A stretch of DNA of 64,000 bases from Mucilaginibacter gracilis (lineage in GTDB: Bacteria; Bacteroidota; Bacteroidia; Sphingobacteriales; Sphingobacteriaceae): the NCBI RefSeq assembly GCF_003633615.1, contig NZ_RBKU01000001.1, forward strand, positions 2,728,001 to 2,792,000, read 5' to 3'. The notes beneath the pieces are model-generated. The model was not told the origin of the DNA and made no database searches. It saw only the letters and a program-made list of their open reading frames with translations. The translations under genes were made by a program, and so were the position numbers. Position 1 is the stretch's first letter. Each line of letters opens with the position of its first letter. Positions 1 to 6,713 of this stretch are shown here, one piece after another.

Positions 1-2
1 AT

Positions 3-809
3 GCCGATGCCACGCCACCAGATCATCACATCCAACTTTTAATAGCTAACCTCGGCAATATCACTTATCAGGATATTCGCGAATGGGTAGTACAACTCAT
101 TAACAACGGCCAAACAGCCAAATCTGTTAACCGAAAAATATCGTGCCTGCGCACTTTTTTTAAATTTGCCATGCGCCAGGGCGTTATTACCAACAACCCA
201 GCATCTAAAATACAGGCACCTAAAATACCCAGGCGCCTGCCCGTAGTGATAGAAGAGGATAAGATAATGGGCCTCTTAAACGACGCCGAAGCCTTTACCG
301 ACGATTTTGCCGGCCTGCGCGATAAACTCATTATCGAATTACTTTTTGGCACAGGCATACGCCTTGCCGAGCTTGTTGGTTTAAAAGAAACCGATATTGA
401 TTTATACCAAGGTACCATTAAAGTTTTAGGCAAGCGTAACAAAGAACGCCTGGTACCCATTAATACCGAATTAAAGCTTTTGCTCGAAAAATACAGCATA
501 AAAAAGAAAAGTGAAAAATTTCATAACAATTCCTTAACGTTTATCGTTACAGGTAAAGGAGCAAACGCATATCCCAAAATGATATACCTTATAGTGCAAA
601 AATATTTATCAGCTATATCCACCCAGGATAAAAAGAGCCCGCACGTTTTAAGGCACACCTTTGCAACAAGCATGCTAAATCACGGGGCCGATTTAAATGC
701 CATTAAAGAACTTTTGGGCCATGCTAACCTAAGCGCAACCCAAATTTACACCCACAATTCTGTGGAACGATTGAAGTATATTTATAAACAAGCCCATCCA
801 AAGGCGTAA
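3..809 (+). CDS. xerC: Tyrosine recombinase XerC/XerD family (5' end outside window)
   Basis: Site-specific tyrosine recombinase, probably the chromosome dimer resolution enzyme. The reading frame is open from base 3, so the start lies before the window and 268 residues are visible. The first ~55 visible residues match the end of the SAM-like core-binding domain (VNRKISCLRTFFKFAMRQG). The catalytic domain follows, with Arg in GTGIRLAEL, Lys in VLGKRNKERL, the HxLR box in HVLRHTFATSML, His in LLGHANLSATQIYTH, and the nucleophile Tyr in that last motif. All catalytic positions appear intact. It is followed after 15 bases by hpf and probably shares its transcript. XerC versus XerD cannot be settled from one copy. 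Confidence 0.9.
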   Translation, partial: ADATPPDHHIQLLIANLGNITYQDIREWVVQLINNGQTAKSVNRKISCLRTFFKFAMRQGVITNNPASKIQAPKIPRRLPVVIEEDKIMGLLNDAEAFTDDFAGLRDKLIIELLFGTGIRLAELVGLKETDIDLYQGTIKVLGKRNKERLVPINTELKLLLEKYSIKKKSEKFHNNSLTFIVTGKGANAYPKMIYLIVQKYLSAISTQDKKSPHVLRHTFATSMLNHGADLNAIKELLGHANLSATQIYTHNSVERLKYIYKQAHPKA

Positions 810-824
810 ACAAAAGGAGTAAAC

Positions 825-1160
825 ATGAAAATCAGAGTCCAATCCATCCATTTCACAGCCGACAAAAAGTTGCTGGATTTTATTCAAAAAAAGGCCGATA
901 AGCTTGATGTTTTTTTTGATCAGATTATTAGCGGCGAGGTTTATTTGAAGCTGGAAAATGTAGAAGACGAAGCCAACAAAATTACCGAAATTAAAATCAT
1001 GCTCCCTGGCAATCAATTATTTGCCAAACACCAATGTAAAACATTTGAAGAAGCTACCGATTTAGCAATCGAATCATTAATTAAGCAAATTGGTAAGCAC
1101 AAACAAAAAAAGAGTGCTGTTGATAAGGCAGTTTTAAGCAACCTTGTAGAAGAAGAATAA
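825..1160 (+). CDS. hpf: Ribosome hibernation factor, short HPF/RaiA family
   Basis: Binds the 30S decoding region in stationary phase and keeps ribosomes inactive. The 111-residue protein covers only the S30AE/HPF domain (MKIRVQSIHFTADKKLLDFIQKK at the start), with the usual beta strands and a lysine-rich helix near residues 80-95. The dimerising C-terminal extension of long HPF is absent. The ATG follows a purine-rich AAAGGAG with good spacing. It lies 15 bases after xerC and is followed by a strong terminator, so the two genes likely form one operon. The HPF versus YfiA/RaiA label is a naming choice; family membership is clear. Confidence 0.88.
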   Translation: MKIRVQSIHFTADKKLLDFIQKKADKLDVFFDQIISGEVYLKLENVEDEANKITEIKIMLPGNQLFAKHQCKTFEEATDLAIESLIKQIGKHKQKKSAVDKAVLSNLVEEE

Positions 1161-1186
1161 CCTTTAAAATAGTCTAAATTTTGAGC

Positions 1187-1221
1187 AAAATCGGCGGGAT
1201 TTTATCTTGCCGATTTTTTTT
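1187..1221 (+). terminator. Rho-independent terminator after hpf
   Basis: Bases 1187-1200 can pair with 1204-1217 in a 14-pair stem including two G-T wobbles (AAAATCGGC pairs with GCCGATTTT), with a three-base loop and a run of T to 1221. It lies 27 bases after the hpf stop and separates the xerC-hpf unit from the tRNA-tuf unit. Confidence 0.8.
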
Positions 1222-1231
1222 GAAAAAAAAT

Positions 1232-1261
1232 TTTGATAGGCTTTTAAATTGTGTAGATTTG
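1232..1261 (+). promoter_or_regulatory. Candidate Bacteroidota promoter for the tRNA-tuf unit
   Basis: TTTG at 1232-1235 and TAGATTTG at 1254-1261 are separated by 18 bases. This fits the Bacteroidota sigma-A consensus TTTG/TTG - about 19 bases - TAnnTTTG. It lies just after the hpf terminator and about 68 bases before the first tRNA, which is where a promoter is needed. Seen by motif only. Confidence 0.6.
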
Positions 1262-1328
1262 CAATCCCTTTTGGAGAGGTACTCAACACTACTTCGCAAA
1301 CAAAAGGGGTTGTTCTTAAAAATAAATT

Positions 1329-1401
1329 GCCTCCTTAGCTCAGCTGGTAGAGCGACTGACTTGTAATCAGTAGGTCATTGGTTCGATCCCGATAGGAGGC
1401 T
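1329..1401 (+). tRNA. tRNA-Thr (anticodon TGT)
   Basis: Acceptor arms GCCTCCT (1329-1335) and AGGAGGC (1394-1400) pair fully, with discriminator T. The D arm contains AGCTCAGCTGGTAGAGC. The anticodon stem ACTGA/TCAGT closes the loop CTTGTAA with anticodon TGT at 1362-1364. The T arm contains GGTTCGATCC. CCA is not encoded. First of four tRNA genes upstream of tuf. Confidence 0.95.
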
Positions 1402-1403
1402 CA

Positions 1404-1494
1404 GTTTAATTTTGGATATAGGATGTTTGATAAGGGATTTTTTGATTTGAATAAAATCAAATCCCGAATTGAAAATACCAAATCCAAAATTAAC
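1404..1494 (+). repeat. Long imperfect inverted-repeat spacer (tRNA-Thr / tRNA-Tyr)
   Basis: The whole gap between the two tRNA genes folds back on itself. The left arm (TTAATTTTGGATATAGGATG...) and the reverse complement of the right arm (TTAATTTTGGATTTGGTATT...) match over about 40 positions with a few mismatches and one or two small bulges. GGGATTT (1434-1440) and AAATCCC sit close to the apex. No coding signal is seen. Confidence 0.7.
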
Positions 1495-1496
1495 TT

Positions 1497-1577
1497 GGGG
1501 GGATACCAGAGCGGTCAAATGGGACGGACTGTAAATCCGTTGCTTCGGCTACGAAGGTTCGAATCCTTCTCCCCCCA
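1497..1577 (+). tRNA. tRNA-Tyr (anticodon GTA)
   Basis: Class II tRNA of 81 bases. The acceptor GGGGGGA (1497-1503) pairs with TCCCCCC (1570-1576), discriminator A. The anticodon stem ACGGA/TCCGT encloses CTGTAAA with anticodon GTA. A long variable arm (TGCTTCGGCTAC) and the T loop GGTTCGAATCC follow. CCA is not encoded. Confidence 0.95.
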
Positions 1578-1586
1578 CTTGTTAAG

Positions 1587-1710
1587 GATTGAGTTCCTGA
1601 ATGATTGATGGATTGAATGATCTGGAAATTAAAAAGGAAAATGATTGAGTTATTGAAAAATTGAATTTTAAACATTCAGTCATTCAAAAACTCAATCATT
1701 CAATCATTAA
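1587..1710 (+). repeat. Low-complexity inverted-repeat spacer (tRNA-Tyr / tRNA-Gly)
   Basis: The gap is made of short words of the TGAATGATTGA type. The 5' side (GATTGAGTTCCTGAATGATT...) pairs imperfectly with the 3' side, whose reverse complement reads GATTGAGTTTTTGAATGACT... . A third partial copy (ATGATTGAGTTATTGAAAAA) lies in the middle, so alternative folds are possible. No coding potential is seen. Confidence 0.65.
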
Positions 1711-1715
1711 AAAAA

Positions 1716-1788
1716 GCGGAAGTAGCTCAGTTGGTAGAGCGATAGCCTTCCAAGCTATAGGTCGCGAGTTCGAACCTCGTCTTCCGCT
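1716..1788 (+). tRNA. tRNA-Gly (anticodon TCC)
   Basis: The acceptor GCGGAAG (1716-1722) pairs with CTTCCGC (1781-1787), discriminator T. The D arm is AGCTCAGTTGGTAGAGC. The anticodon stem ATAGC/GCTAT encloses CTTCCAA with anticodon TCC. The T arm contains GAGTTCGAACCTC. CCA is not encoded. Confidence 0.95.
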
Positions 1789-1790
1789 CA

Positions 1791-1874
1791 GTTTGGTTCA
1801 TTGGTTTATTAGTTCGCTGGTTCATTGGTGCTTGGCACTAATAAACTAATCAACAAGTGAACAAATGAACTAAC
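1791..1874 (+). repeat. Long imperfect inverted-repeat spacer (tRNA-Gly / tRNA-Thr)
   Basis: The 84-base gap forms an almost full-length imperfect hairpin. The left arm GTTTGGTTCATTGGTTTATT... aligns with the reverse complement of the right arm GTTAGTTCATTTGTTCACTT... over about 40 positions, with the apex at GGTGCTTGGCAC. The repeated word is GTTCATT, unlike the TGAATGATTGA word of the preceding gap. No gene is seen. Confidence 0.7.
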
Positions 1875-1880
1875 AAAAAA

Positions 1881-1952
<72 letters not shown>

Positions 1953-2013
1953 CTATAATTTTAGTATTATAACAATTAGAAAATAAAAATTAACCTACAA
2001 ACATTTATAAATC

Positions 2014-3201
2014 ATGGCAAAAGAAAAGTTTGACCGCAGTAAGCCGCACTTAAACATCGGTACTATCGGTCACGTTGACCACGGTAAAACAACCCTTACC
2101 GCAGCTATCACCAAAGTATTAGCTGACAAAGGTTTTTCAGAAGCTCGTTCTTTCGATTCTATCGATTCAGCTCCTGAAGAAAAAGAACGTGGTATTACTA
2201 TCAATACAGCGCACGTTGAGTATTCAACTGCTAGCCGTCACTATGCTCACGTTGACTGTCCAGGTCACGCGGATTATGTGAAAAACATGGTTACAGGTGC
2301 TGCTCAAATGGATGGTGCTATCATAGTAGTTGCTGCAACTGATGGTCCGATGCCACAAACCCGCGAACACATCCTGTTAGCACGTCAGGTAGGTGTACCT
2401 GCACTTGTTGTTTTCATGAACAAGGTTGACATGGTTGATGATCCGGAATTATTAGAATTAGTTGAAATGGAAATTCGTGAATTATTATCATTCTACGAAT
2501 ATCCAGGTGATGATATCCCGGTTATCCAGGGTTCAGCATTAGGTGGTCTTAACGGCGATGATAAATGGGTTGAGAAGATCATGGATTTGATGAACGCTGT
2601 TGATAACTACATTCCAATTCCTCCACGTTTAACTGAGCTTCCTTTCTTGATGCCTGTTGAAGACGTATTCTCGATCACTGGTCGTGGTACTGTTGCAACC
2701 GGTCGTATCGAGCGTGGTATTATTAACTCAGGTGATCAGGTTGATATCTTAGGTATGGGTGCTGAGAACTTAAAATCAACCGTAACTGGTGTTGAGATGT
2801 TCCGCAAAATCCTTGACCGTGGTGAAGCTGGTGATAACGTTGGTTTATTATTACGTGGTATTGAAAAAGAAGCCATCCGTCGTGGTATGGTTATTTGCAA
2901 ACCAGGTTCAGTAACTCCTCACACAGATTTCAAGGCTGAGGTTTACGTATTGTCAAAAGCAGAAGGTGGCCGTCACACGCCATTCTTTAACAAATACCGT
3001 CCGCAATTCTATTTCCGCACAACAGACGTAACTGGTGAAATTTCATTAGCCGAAGGTGTAGAAATGGTTATGCCAGGTGATAACGTAACAATCACTGTAA
3101 AGTTGATTAATGCTATCGCGATGGAAAAAGGCTTACGTTTCGCTATCCGTGAAGGTGGCAGAACAGTAGGTGCTGGTCAGGTAACAGAAATTTTGAAATA
3201 A
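2014..3201 (+). CDS. tuf: Elongation factor Tu
   Basis: GTPase that delivers aminoacyl-tRNA to the ribosomal A site in the cytoplasm. The 395-residue length is normal. G1 is GHVDHGKT at residues 19-26, the switch II region has DCPGH near 81, and the guanine-specificity motif NKVD lies near 136. Beta-barrel domains 2 and 3 follow, with [20 protein letters not shown] near the C-terminus. It lies downstream of four tRNA genes and upstream of tRNA-Trp and secE, a classical order. Codon choice is biased (GGT, CGT, GTT), as expected for a highly expressed gene. Confidence 0.98.
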   Translation: MAKEKFDRSKPHLNIGTIGHVDHGKTTLTAAITKVLADKGFSEARSFDSIDSAPEEKERGITINTAHVEYSTASRHYAHVDCPGHADYVKNMVTGAAQMDGAIIVVAATDGPMPQTREHILLARQVGVPALVVFMNKVDMVDDPELLELVEMEIRELLSFYEYPGDDIPVIQGSALGGLNGDDKWVEKIMDLMNAVDNYIPIPPRLTELPFLMPVEDVFSITGRGTVATGRIERGIINSGDQVDILGMGAENLKSTVTGVEMFRKILDRGEAGDNVGLLLRGIEKEAIRRGMVICKPGSVTPHTDFKAEVYVLSKAEGGRHTPFFNKYRPQFYFRTTDVTGEISLAEGVEMVMPGDNVTITVKLINAIAMEKGLRFAIREGGRTVGAGQVTEILK

Positions 3202-3223
3202 TATTTCAAAAAAGGTTAATTGA

Positions 3224-3265
3224 GAAACATAAGTCTGCTATCAAATGCGGGCTTATGTTTTCTTA
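3224..3265 (+). terminator. Terminator-like hairpin after tuf
   Basis: AAACATAAG (3225-3233) pairs with CTTATGTTT (3252-3260), extended inward by TCTGC with GCGGG, giving a stem of about 14 pairs with an 8-base loop, followed by TTTTCTTAT. It lies 23 bases after tuf and just before tRNA-Trp, so it may partly end the tuf transcript or guide its processing. Confidence 0.65.
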
Positions 3266-3271
3266 TAATAA

Positions 3272-3342
3272 ACGGGAATAGTTCAACGGTAGAATAGAGG
3301 TCTCCAAAACCTTTGATCAGGGTTCGAATCCTTGTTCCCGTG
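3272..3342 (+). tRNA. tRNA-Trp (anticodon CCA)
   Basis: The acceptor ACGGGAA (3272-3278) pairs with TTCCCGT (3335-3341), discriminator G. The anticodon stem GAGGT/ACCTT (one G-T pair) encloses CTCCAAA with anticodon CCA. The T arm contains GGGTTCGAATCC. The order tuf - tRNA-Trp - secE - nusG is common in bacteria. Confidence 0.95.
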
Positions 3343-3363
3343 CTTGAAGAGGAAGTAAACAAA

Positions 3364-3558
3364 ATGGCTAAAGTAACTGAATATATAAAGGAGTCCTACG
3401 AAGAGCTTACCGAAAAGGTAACCTGGCCTACGTGGAGCGAATTACAAAATAGTGCAATTTTAGTATTGATAGCTGCTATTATCATAGCTTTAATAGTATT
3501 GCTTATGGATCAATCATTTGGCCGTTTACTGCAATACTTCTATAAATCATTAGCGTAA
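3364..3558 (+). CDS. secE: Preprotein translocase subunit SecE
   Basis: Small membrane subunit of the SecYEG channel. A longer in-frame ORF begins at 3313 inside tRNA-Trp, but the ATG at 3364 follows GAGGAAGTAAAC and gives a 64-residue protein, the usual Bacteroidota size. The N-terminal amphipathic helix holds the conserved ELTEKVTWPTWSEL motif (about residues 14-27), followed by one transmembrane helix (about 29-47). It is 21 bases after the tRNA and 13 bases before nusG. Confidence 0.95.
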   Translation: MAKVTEYIKESYEELTEKVTWPTWSELQNSAILVLIAAIIIALIVLLMDQSFGRLLQYFYKSLA

Positions 3559-3571
3559 TATTTTAATAACG

Positions 3572-4114
3572 ATGAGCGATCAGTTGAAATGGTACGTGGT
3601 GAGAGCCATAAGTGGTAAAGAAAAAAAGGTTAAGCAATACATAGATGCCGAAATTAATCGTTTAGGTATATCACATCTGGTTCCGCAGGTATTAATACCA
3701 ATGGAAAAATATTACCAGATGCGCGATGGAAAGAAAATAGCAAAAGAGCGTAACTTTTTTCCGGGCTACGTACTGATGGAAGCCGCGCTCGACGGTGAGT
3801 TGGAGCACATTATAAAAAATATAAACAGCGTTATTGGCTTTTTAGGCGATAAACAAGGTAACGCTATTCCTTTGCGCCAGGCCGAAGTTAACCGTATTTT
3901 AGGTAAGGTTGACGAAATGAGCGAGCAAGGCGAAACAATGAACGTACCATATTACATTGGCGAAAACGTTAAGGTAATGGATGGGCCGTTTAATGGCTTT
4001 AGCGGCGTTATTGAAGAAGTTAACGAAGAGAAAAAGAAACTGAAAGTAATGGTAAAGATATTTGGCCGCCGTACGCCGCTCGAATTGAATTACATGCAGG
4101 TTGAAAAAGAATAA
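3572..4114 (+). CDS. nusG: Transcription termination/antitermination factor NusG
   Basis: Binds RNA polymerase and links it to ribosomes or Rho. The 180-residue protein begins with the NGN domain (KWYVVRAISGKEKKVKQYI) containing ERNFFPGYVLM near residue 60. A C-terminal KOW domain (about 126-175) includes VKVMDGPFNGFSGVIEEV. It is the housekeeping copy by position beside secE; no specialised UpxY/RfaH-type paralogue was found at the polysaccharide locus. Confidence 0.97.
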   Translation: MSDQLKWYVVRAISGKEKKVKQYIDAEINRLGISHLVPQVLIPMEKYYQMRDGKKIAKERNFFPGYVLMEAALDGELEHIIKNINSVIGFLGDKQGNAIPLRQAEVNRILGKVDEMSEQGETMNVPYYIGENVKVMDGPFNGFSGVIEEVNEEKKKLKVMVKIFGRRTPLELNYMQVEKE

Positions 4115-4120
4115 TTTTAG

Positions 4121-4254
4121 ATGTAACATGTTAGATAGGATTTTGAGATACCCTATCGGCATTAAAAATCTGATCACGATAATTGGAAGAAAGTAAAGAG
4201 AAAAAGAGGTTTAAAATCTCATATCTCAATACTCAAATCTAAGAAAATGTTACA
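4121..4254 (+). repeat. Imperfect inverted-repeat spacer (nusG / rplK)
   Basis: ATGTAACAT at 4121-4129 is matched by ATGTTACAT at 4246-4254. Inside these, TTAGATAGGATTTTGAGATA on the left faces a right arm with AAAATCTCATATCTCAATAC. The arms pair over roughly 30-40 positions with mismatches. The 43 bases after 4254 form an A/T-rich leader before rplK. No coding signal is seen. Confidence 0.6.
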
Positions 4255-4297
4255 TAGCTTCCACTTATTAACATTAAGTAACAATAATTAAATTAAA

Positions 4298-4738
4298 ATG
4301 GCAAAAGAAGTCGGTGCAATGGTTAAGCTACAGGTAAAAGGCGGCGCTGCAAACCCATCTCCTCCAATAGGCCCAGCATTGGGTGCTAAAGGTGTGAACA
4401 TTATGGAGTTTTGCAAGCAGTTTAATGCCCGTACGCAAGACAAGCCAGGTAAAGTGTTGCCAGTAGTAATCACAGTTTATGTAGATAAATCGTTTGATTT
4501 TATCATCAAAACTCCACCAGTTGCTATCCAGTTATTGGAAGCTACCGGTTTAAAGAGCGGATCGGCAGAACCCAACCGTAAAAAGGTATCAAGCGTAAGC
4601 TGGGACCAGGTTGAAACTATCGCCAAAGATAAAATGACCGACTTAAATGCATTCACAGTTGAATCGGCCATGAAAATGGTGGCAGGCACAGCTCGCAGTA
4701 TGGGAATTACCGTTTCTGGTACAGCGCCCTGGAATTAA
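4298..4738 (+). CDS. rplK: 50S ribosomal protein L11
   Basis: Binds 23S rRNA at the GTPase-associated centre. The 146 residues match the family. The N-terminal domain carries [20 protein letters not shown] with the conserved proline-rich segment, and the C-terminal RNA-binding domain ends in [11 protein letters not shown]. First gene of the rplKAJL-rpoBC series, separated from nusG by an inverted-repeat spacer. Confidence 0.98.
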   Translation: MAKEVGAMVKLQVKGGAANPSPPIGPALGAKGVNIMEFCKQFNARTQDKPGKVLPVVITVYVDKSFDFIIKTPPVAIQLLEATGLKSGSAEPNRKKVSSVSWDQVETIAKDKMTDLNAFTVESAMKMVAGTARSMGITVSGTAPWN

Positions 4739-4740
4739 AT

Positions 4741-4807
4741 GATTTCCGAAGTCGGATTTTTACTCTCGGAATTAAACACCGAAATCAAAAATTCGAAAAA
4801 CGAAATT
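4741..4807 (+). repeat. Imperfect inverted-repeat spacer (rplK / rplA)
   Basis: The left arm GATTTCCGAAGTCGGATTTT... aligns with the reverse complement of the right arm AATTTCGTTTTTCGAATTTT... over about 29 positions with several mismatches. The hairpin starts two bases after the rplK stop and uses a CGAA/TCGG-type word not seen in the neighbouring gaps. Confidence 0.6.
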
Positions 4808-4840
4808 GAAACATTAAATAACTAATCAGTTTAAAAGACA

Positions 4841-5539
4841 GTGGCAAGATTAACAAAAAATCAAAAAACGGCACTATCCAAAGTTGAGGTTAATAAAGCG
4901 TATTCTTTACAGGATGCATCTTCATTAGTGAAAGATATTACTATCGCTAAATTTGATGCTTCGGTTGATATAGATGTTCGTTTAGGTGTTGATCCGCGTA
5001 AAGCCAATCAAATGGTGCGTGGTATTGCAACCTTACCTCACGGAACCGGCAAAACTGTACGTGTATTGGTGCTTTGTACTCCTGAAAAGGAACAAGAAGC
5101 TAAAGATGCAGGTGCTGATTTTGTAGGCTTGGATGATTATATCGCCAAGATTGAAGGTGGATGGACTGATGTTGATATTATCATCACTATGCCAAGTGTT
5201 ATGGCTAAAGTTGGTCGTTTGGGTCGTATATTAGGCCCGCGTAACTTAATGCCTAACCCTAAATCAGGTACAGTAACCCAGGATGTGGGTAAAGCTGTAA
5301 CTGAGGTAAAAGCAGGTAAAATTGACTTCAAGGTTGATAAAACCGGTATTATCCATACCTCAATAGGAAAAGTATCATTCCCTGCTGATAAAATTTATGA
5401 GAATGCTTTGGAAATTCTCCAAATCATTTCAAAACTAAAACCATCAGCAGCCAAAGGAACATATTTCAAGAGTATTCATATCTCTTCAACCATGTCTCCC
5501 GGAATACAAGTTGAAACTAAAACAGTAGCGGGGATCTAA
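4841..5539 (+). CDS. rplA: 50S ribosomal protein L1
   Basis: Forms the L1 stalk of the ribosome and helps release E-site tRNA. The start is GTG at 4841 (encoding MARLTKNQK), giving the normal 232 residues. The signature [20 protein letters not shown] lies near residues 126-145, and the lysine-rich segment [18 protein letters not shown] follows. Its stop is 3 bases from rplJ. In other bacteria L1 autoregulates by binding its own leader; no such site was identified here. Confidence 0.97.
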   Translation: MARLTKNQKTALSKVEVNKAYSLQDASSLVKDITIAKFDASVDIDVRLGVDPRKANQMVRGIATLPHGTGKTVRVLVLCTPEKEQEAKDAGADFVGLDDYIAKIEGGWTDVDIIITMPSVMAKVGRLGRILGPRNLMPNPKSGTVTQDVGKAVTEVKAGKIDFKVDKTGIIHTSIGKVSFPADKIYENALEILQIISKLKPSAAKGTYFKSIHISSTMSPGIQVETKTVAGI

Positions 5540-5542
5540 ATC

Positions 5543-6061
5543 ATGAATAAAGAAGAAAAACACGATCTTGTTCTTGCCCTTGCTGAACAAATGAAAGAGT
5601 ATGGTAATTTTTATATTACCGACACTTCTGATTTAACTGTTGCAAAAATTAACGCTATCCGTCGTCAATGTTTCGAAAGCGACATTAAGATGCAGGTAAC
5701 AAAAAACTCACTGATCAAAAAAGCTATGGAAGCTGTTGAAGGTGATTTTACCGAAATCTACGACGTATTAAAAGGTTCATCATCTATCATGTTCTCTAAA
5801 TCAGGCACTGCTCCGGCAAAACTGATTAAACAATTGAGAAAAAAAGGTGACAAGCCAGTATTGAAAGCAGCTTACATTGATACTGCTATATTTATTGGTG
5901 ATAACCAGTTAGATGCTTTAGTTAACCTTAAATCGAAAGAGCAATTGGTTGGCGAAATCATCGGATTATTGCAATCGCCTGCTAAAAATGTTATTTCTGC
6001 TCTTAAATCGGGCGGTAACACAATAGCCGGTTTAGTTAAAACATTACAAGAAAGAGGTTAA
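5543..6061 (+). CDS. rplJ: 50S ribosomal protein L10
   Basis: Stalk base protein that anchors L7/L12 dimers to 23S rRNA. The 172 residues include the N-terminal rRNA-binding region with ITDTSDLTVAKINAIRRQC (about 27-45) and a C-terminal helix that binds L7/L12. It starts 3 bases after rplA, which suggests translational coupling. Confidence 0.97.
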   Translation: MNKEEKHDLVLALAEQMKEYGNFYITDTSDLTVAKINAIRRQCFESDIKMQVTKNSLIKKAMEAVEGDFTEIYDVLKGSSSIMFSKSGTAPAKLIKQLRKKGDKPVLKAAYIDTAIFIGDNQLDALVNLKSKEQLVGEIIGLLQSPAKNVISALKSGGNTIAGLVKTLQERG

Positions 6062-6120
6062 ATCGAACACCTTAAGTTCGAATTAAAAAACAAAGTATTT
6101 AACATTAAAAATTTATAGTA

Positions 6121-6498
6121 ATGGCAGATTTAAAAGCGTTTGCTGAACAATTGGTAAACTTAACAGTAAAAGAAGTTAACGAATTAGCTCAGATCTTGAA
6201 AGACGAGTACGGCATTGAGCCAGCAGCGGCAGCAGTAGTAGCCGGCCCGGCAGCAGCAGCAGAAGCTCCGGCTGAAGCAGCAGTACAAACAGCATTTGAT
6301 GTAATATTGAAAGAAGCTGGTGGCGCTAAGTTAGCAGTTGTTAAGTTAGTGAAAGACTTAACTGGCTTAGGTTTGAAAGAAGCTAAAGACTTAGTTGATG
6401 GTGCACCTAAAGAAGTTAAAACTGGTGTAACTAAAGAAGAAGCTGAAAGCTTGAAAAAACAATTAGAAGAAGCAGGAGCTGTTGTTGAGGTTAAGTAA
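6121..6498 (+). CDS. rplL: 50S ribosomal protein L7/L12
   Basis: Multicopy acidic stalk protein that recruits translation GTPases. The 125 residues show the N-terminal dimerisation region ([20 protein letters not shown]), an alanine-rich hinge (about residues 37-60) encoded by many GCA/GCC codons, and the C-terminal domain with [21 protein letters not shown] small TCGAAC...GTTCGA hairpin (6063-6081) lies in the gap before it. Confidence 0.98.
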   Translation: MADLKAFAEQLVNLTVKEVNELAQILKDEYGIEPAAAAVVAGPAAAAEAPAEAAVQTAFDVILKEAGGAKLAVVKLVKDLTGLGLKEAKDLVDGAPKEVKTGVTKEEAESLKKQLEEAGAVVEVK

Positions 6499-6525
6499 TT
6501 TAACCCATAACGCCCAATAACATAC

Positions 6526-6556
6526 GACTCCGACCAATATTTGGTCGGGGTCTATT
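6526..6556 (+). terminator. Hairpin after rplL, possible attenuator before rpoB
   Basis: GACTCCGACCA (6526-6536) pairs along its full length with TGGTCGGGGTC (6542-6552), with one T-G wobble and a 5-base loop. Only a weak T-rich stretch follows. A partial terminator between rplL and rpoB is known in enterobacteria, so an attenuator role is plausible but inferred. Confidence 0.6.
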
Positions 6557-6573
6557 GTCGTTTATATTGCCTT

Positions 6574-6678
6574 ATAGATATGAGATAATAGATGTGAGAT
6601 GTGAAATTTTGTTGCCTTCAAAGCAAAAAAATCCAACTCTTGTAGTCTCAGACCTCAAATCTAAATACTCAAATCTAT
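6574..6678 (+). repeat. Imperfect inverted-repeat spacer (rplL / rpoB)
   Basis: The left arm ATAGATATGAGATAATAGAT... aligns with the reverse complement of the right arm ATAGATTTGAGTATTTAGAT... over about 30 positions. The repeated word is AGAT(N)TGAG. This second hairpin lies directly after the stronger GC-rich hairpin at 6526-6552. Confidence 0.65.
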
Positions 6679-6713
6679 ACCACAGTTTATTAATAAACTA
6701 AAATTATAATCCC

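Noticed and set aside
3..809. XerC/D-type gene considered as an integrase of a mobile element
   Set aside because: It is followed by hpf and the tRNA-tuf cluster with no attachment-site repeats, excisionase or cargo; the sequence fits the housekeeping type.
1423..1849. Short ORFs across the tRNA genes and spacers
   Set aside because: They run through tRNA-Tyr and tRNA-Gly and through the inverted-repeat spacers; the peptides are translations of RNA genes.
1404..1874. Repeated short words between tRNA genes considered as a CRISPR-like or tandem array
   Set aside because: No exact direct repeats of constant length with unique spacers; the words form inverted arms instead, and no cas gene is near.
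3313..3363. Longer SecE start inside tRNA-Trp
   Set aside because: It would begin inside the tRNA and add 17 residues not found in SecE; the ATG at 3364 has a suitable leader.
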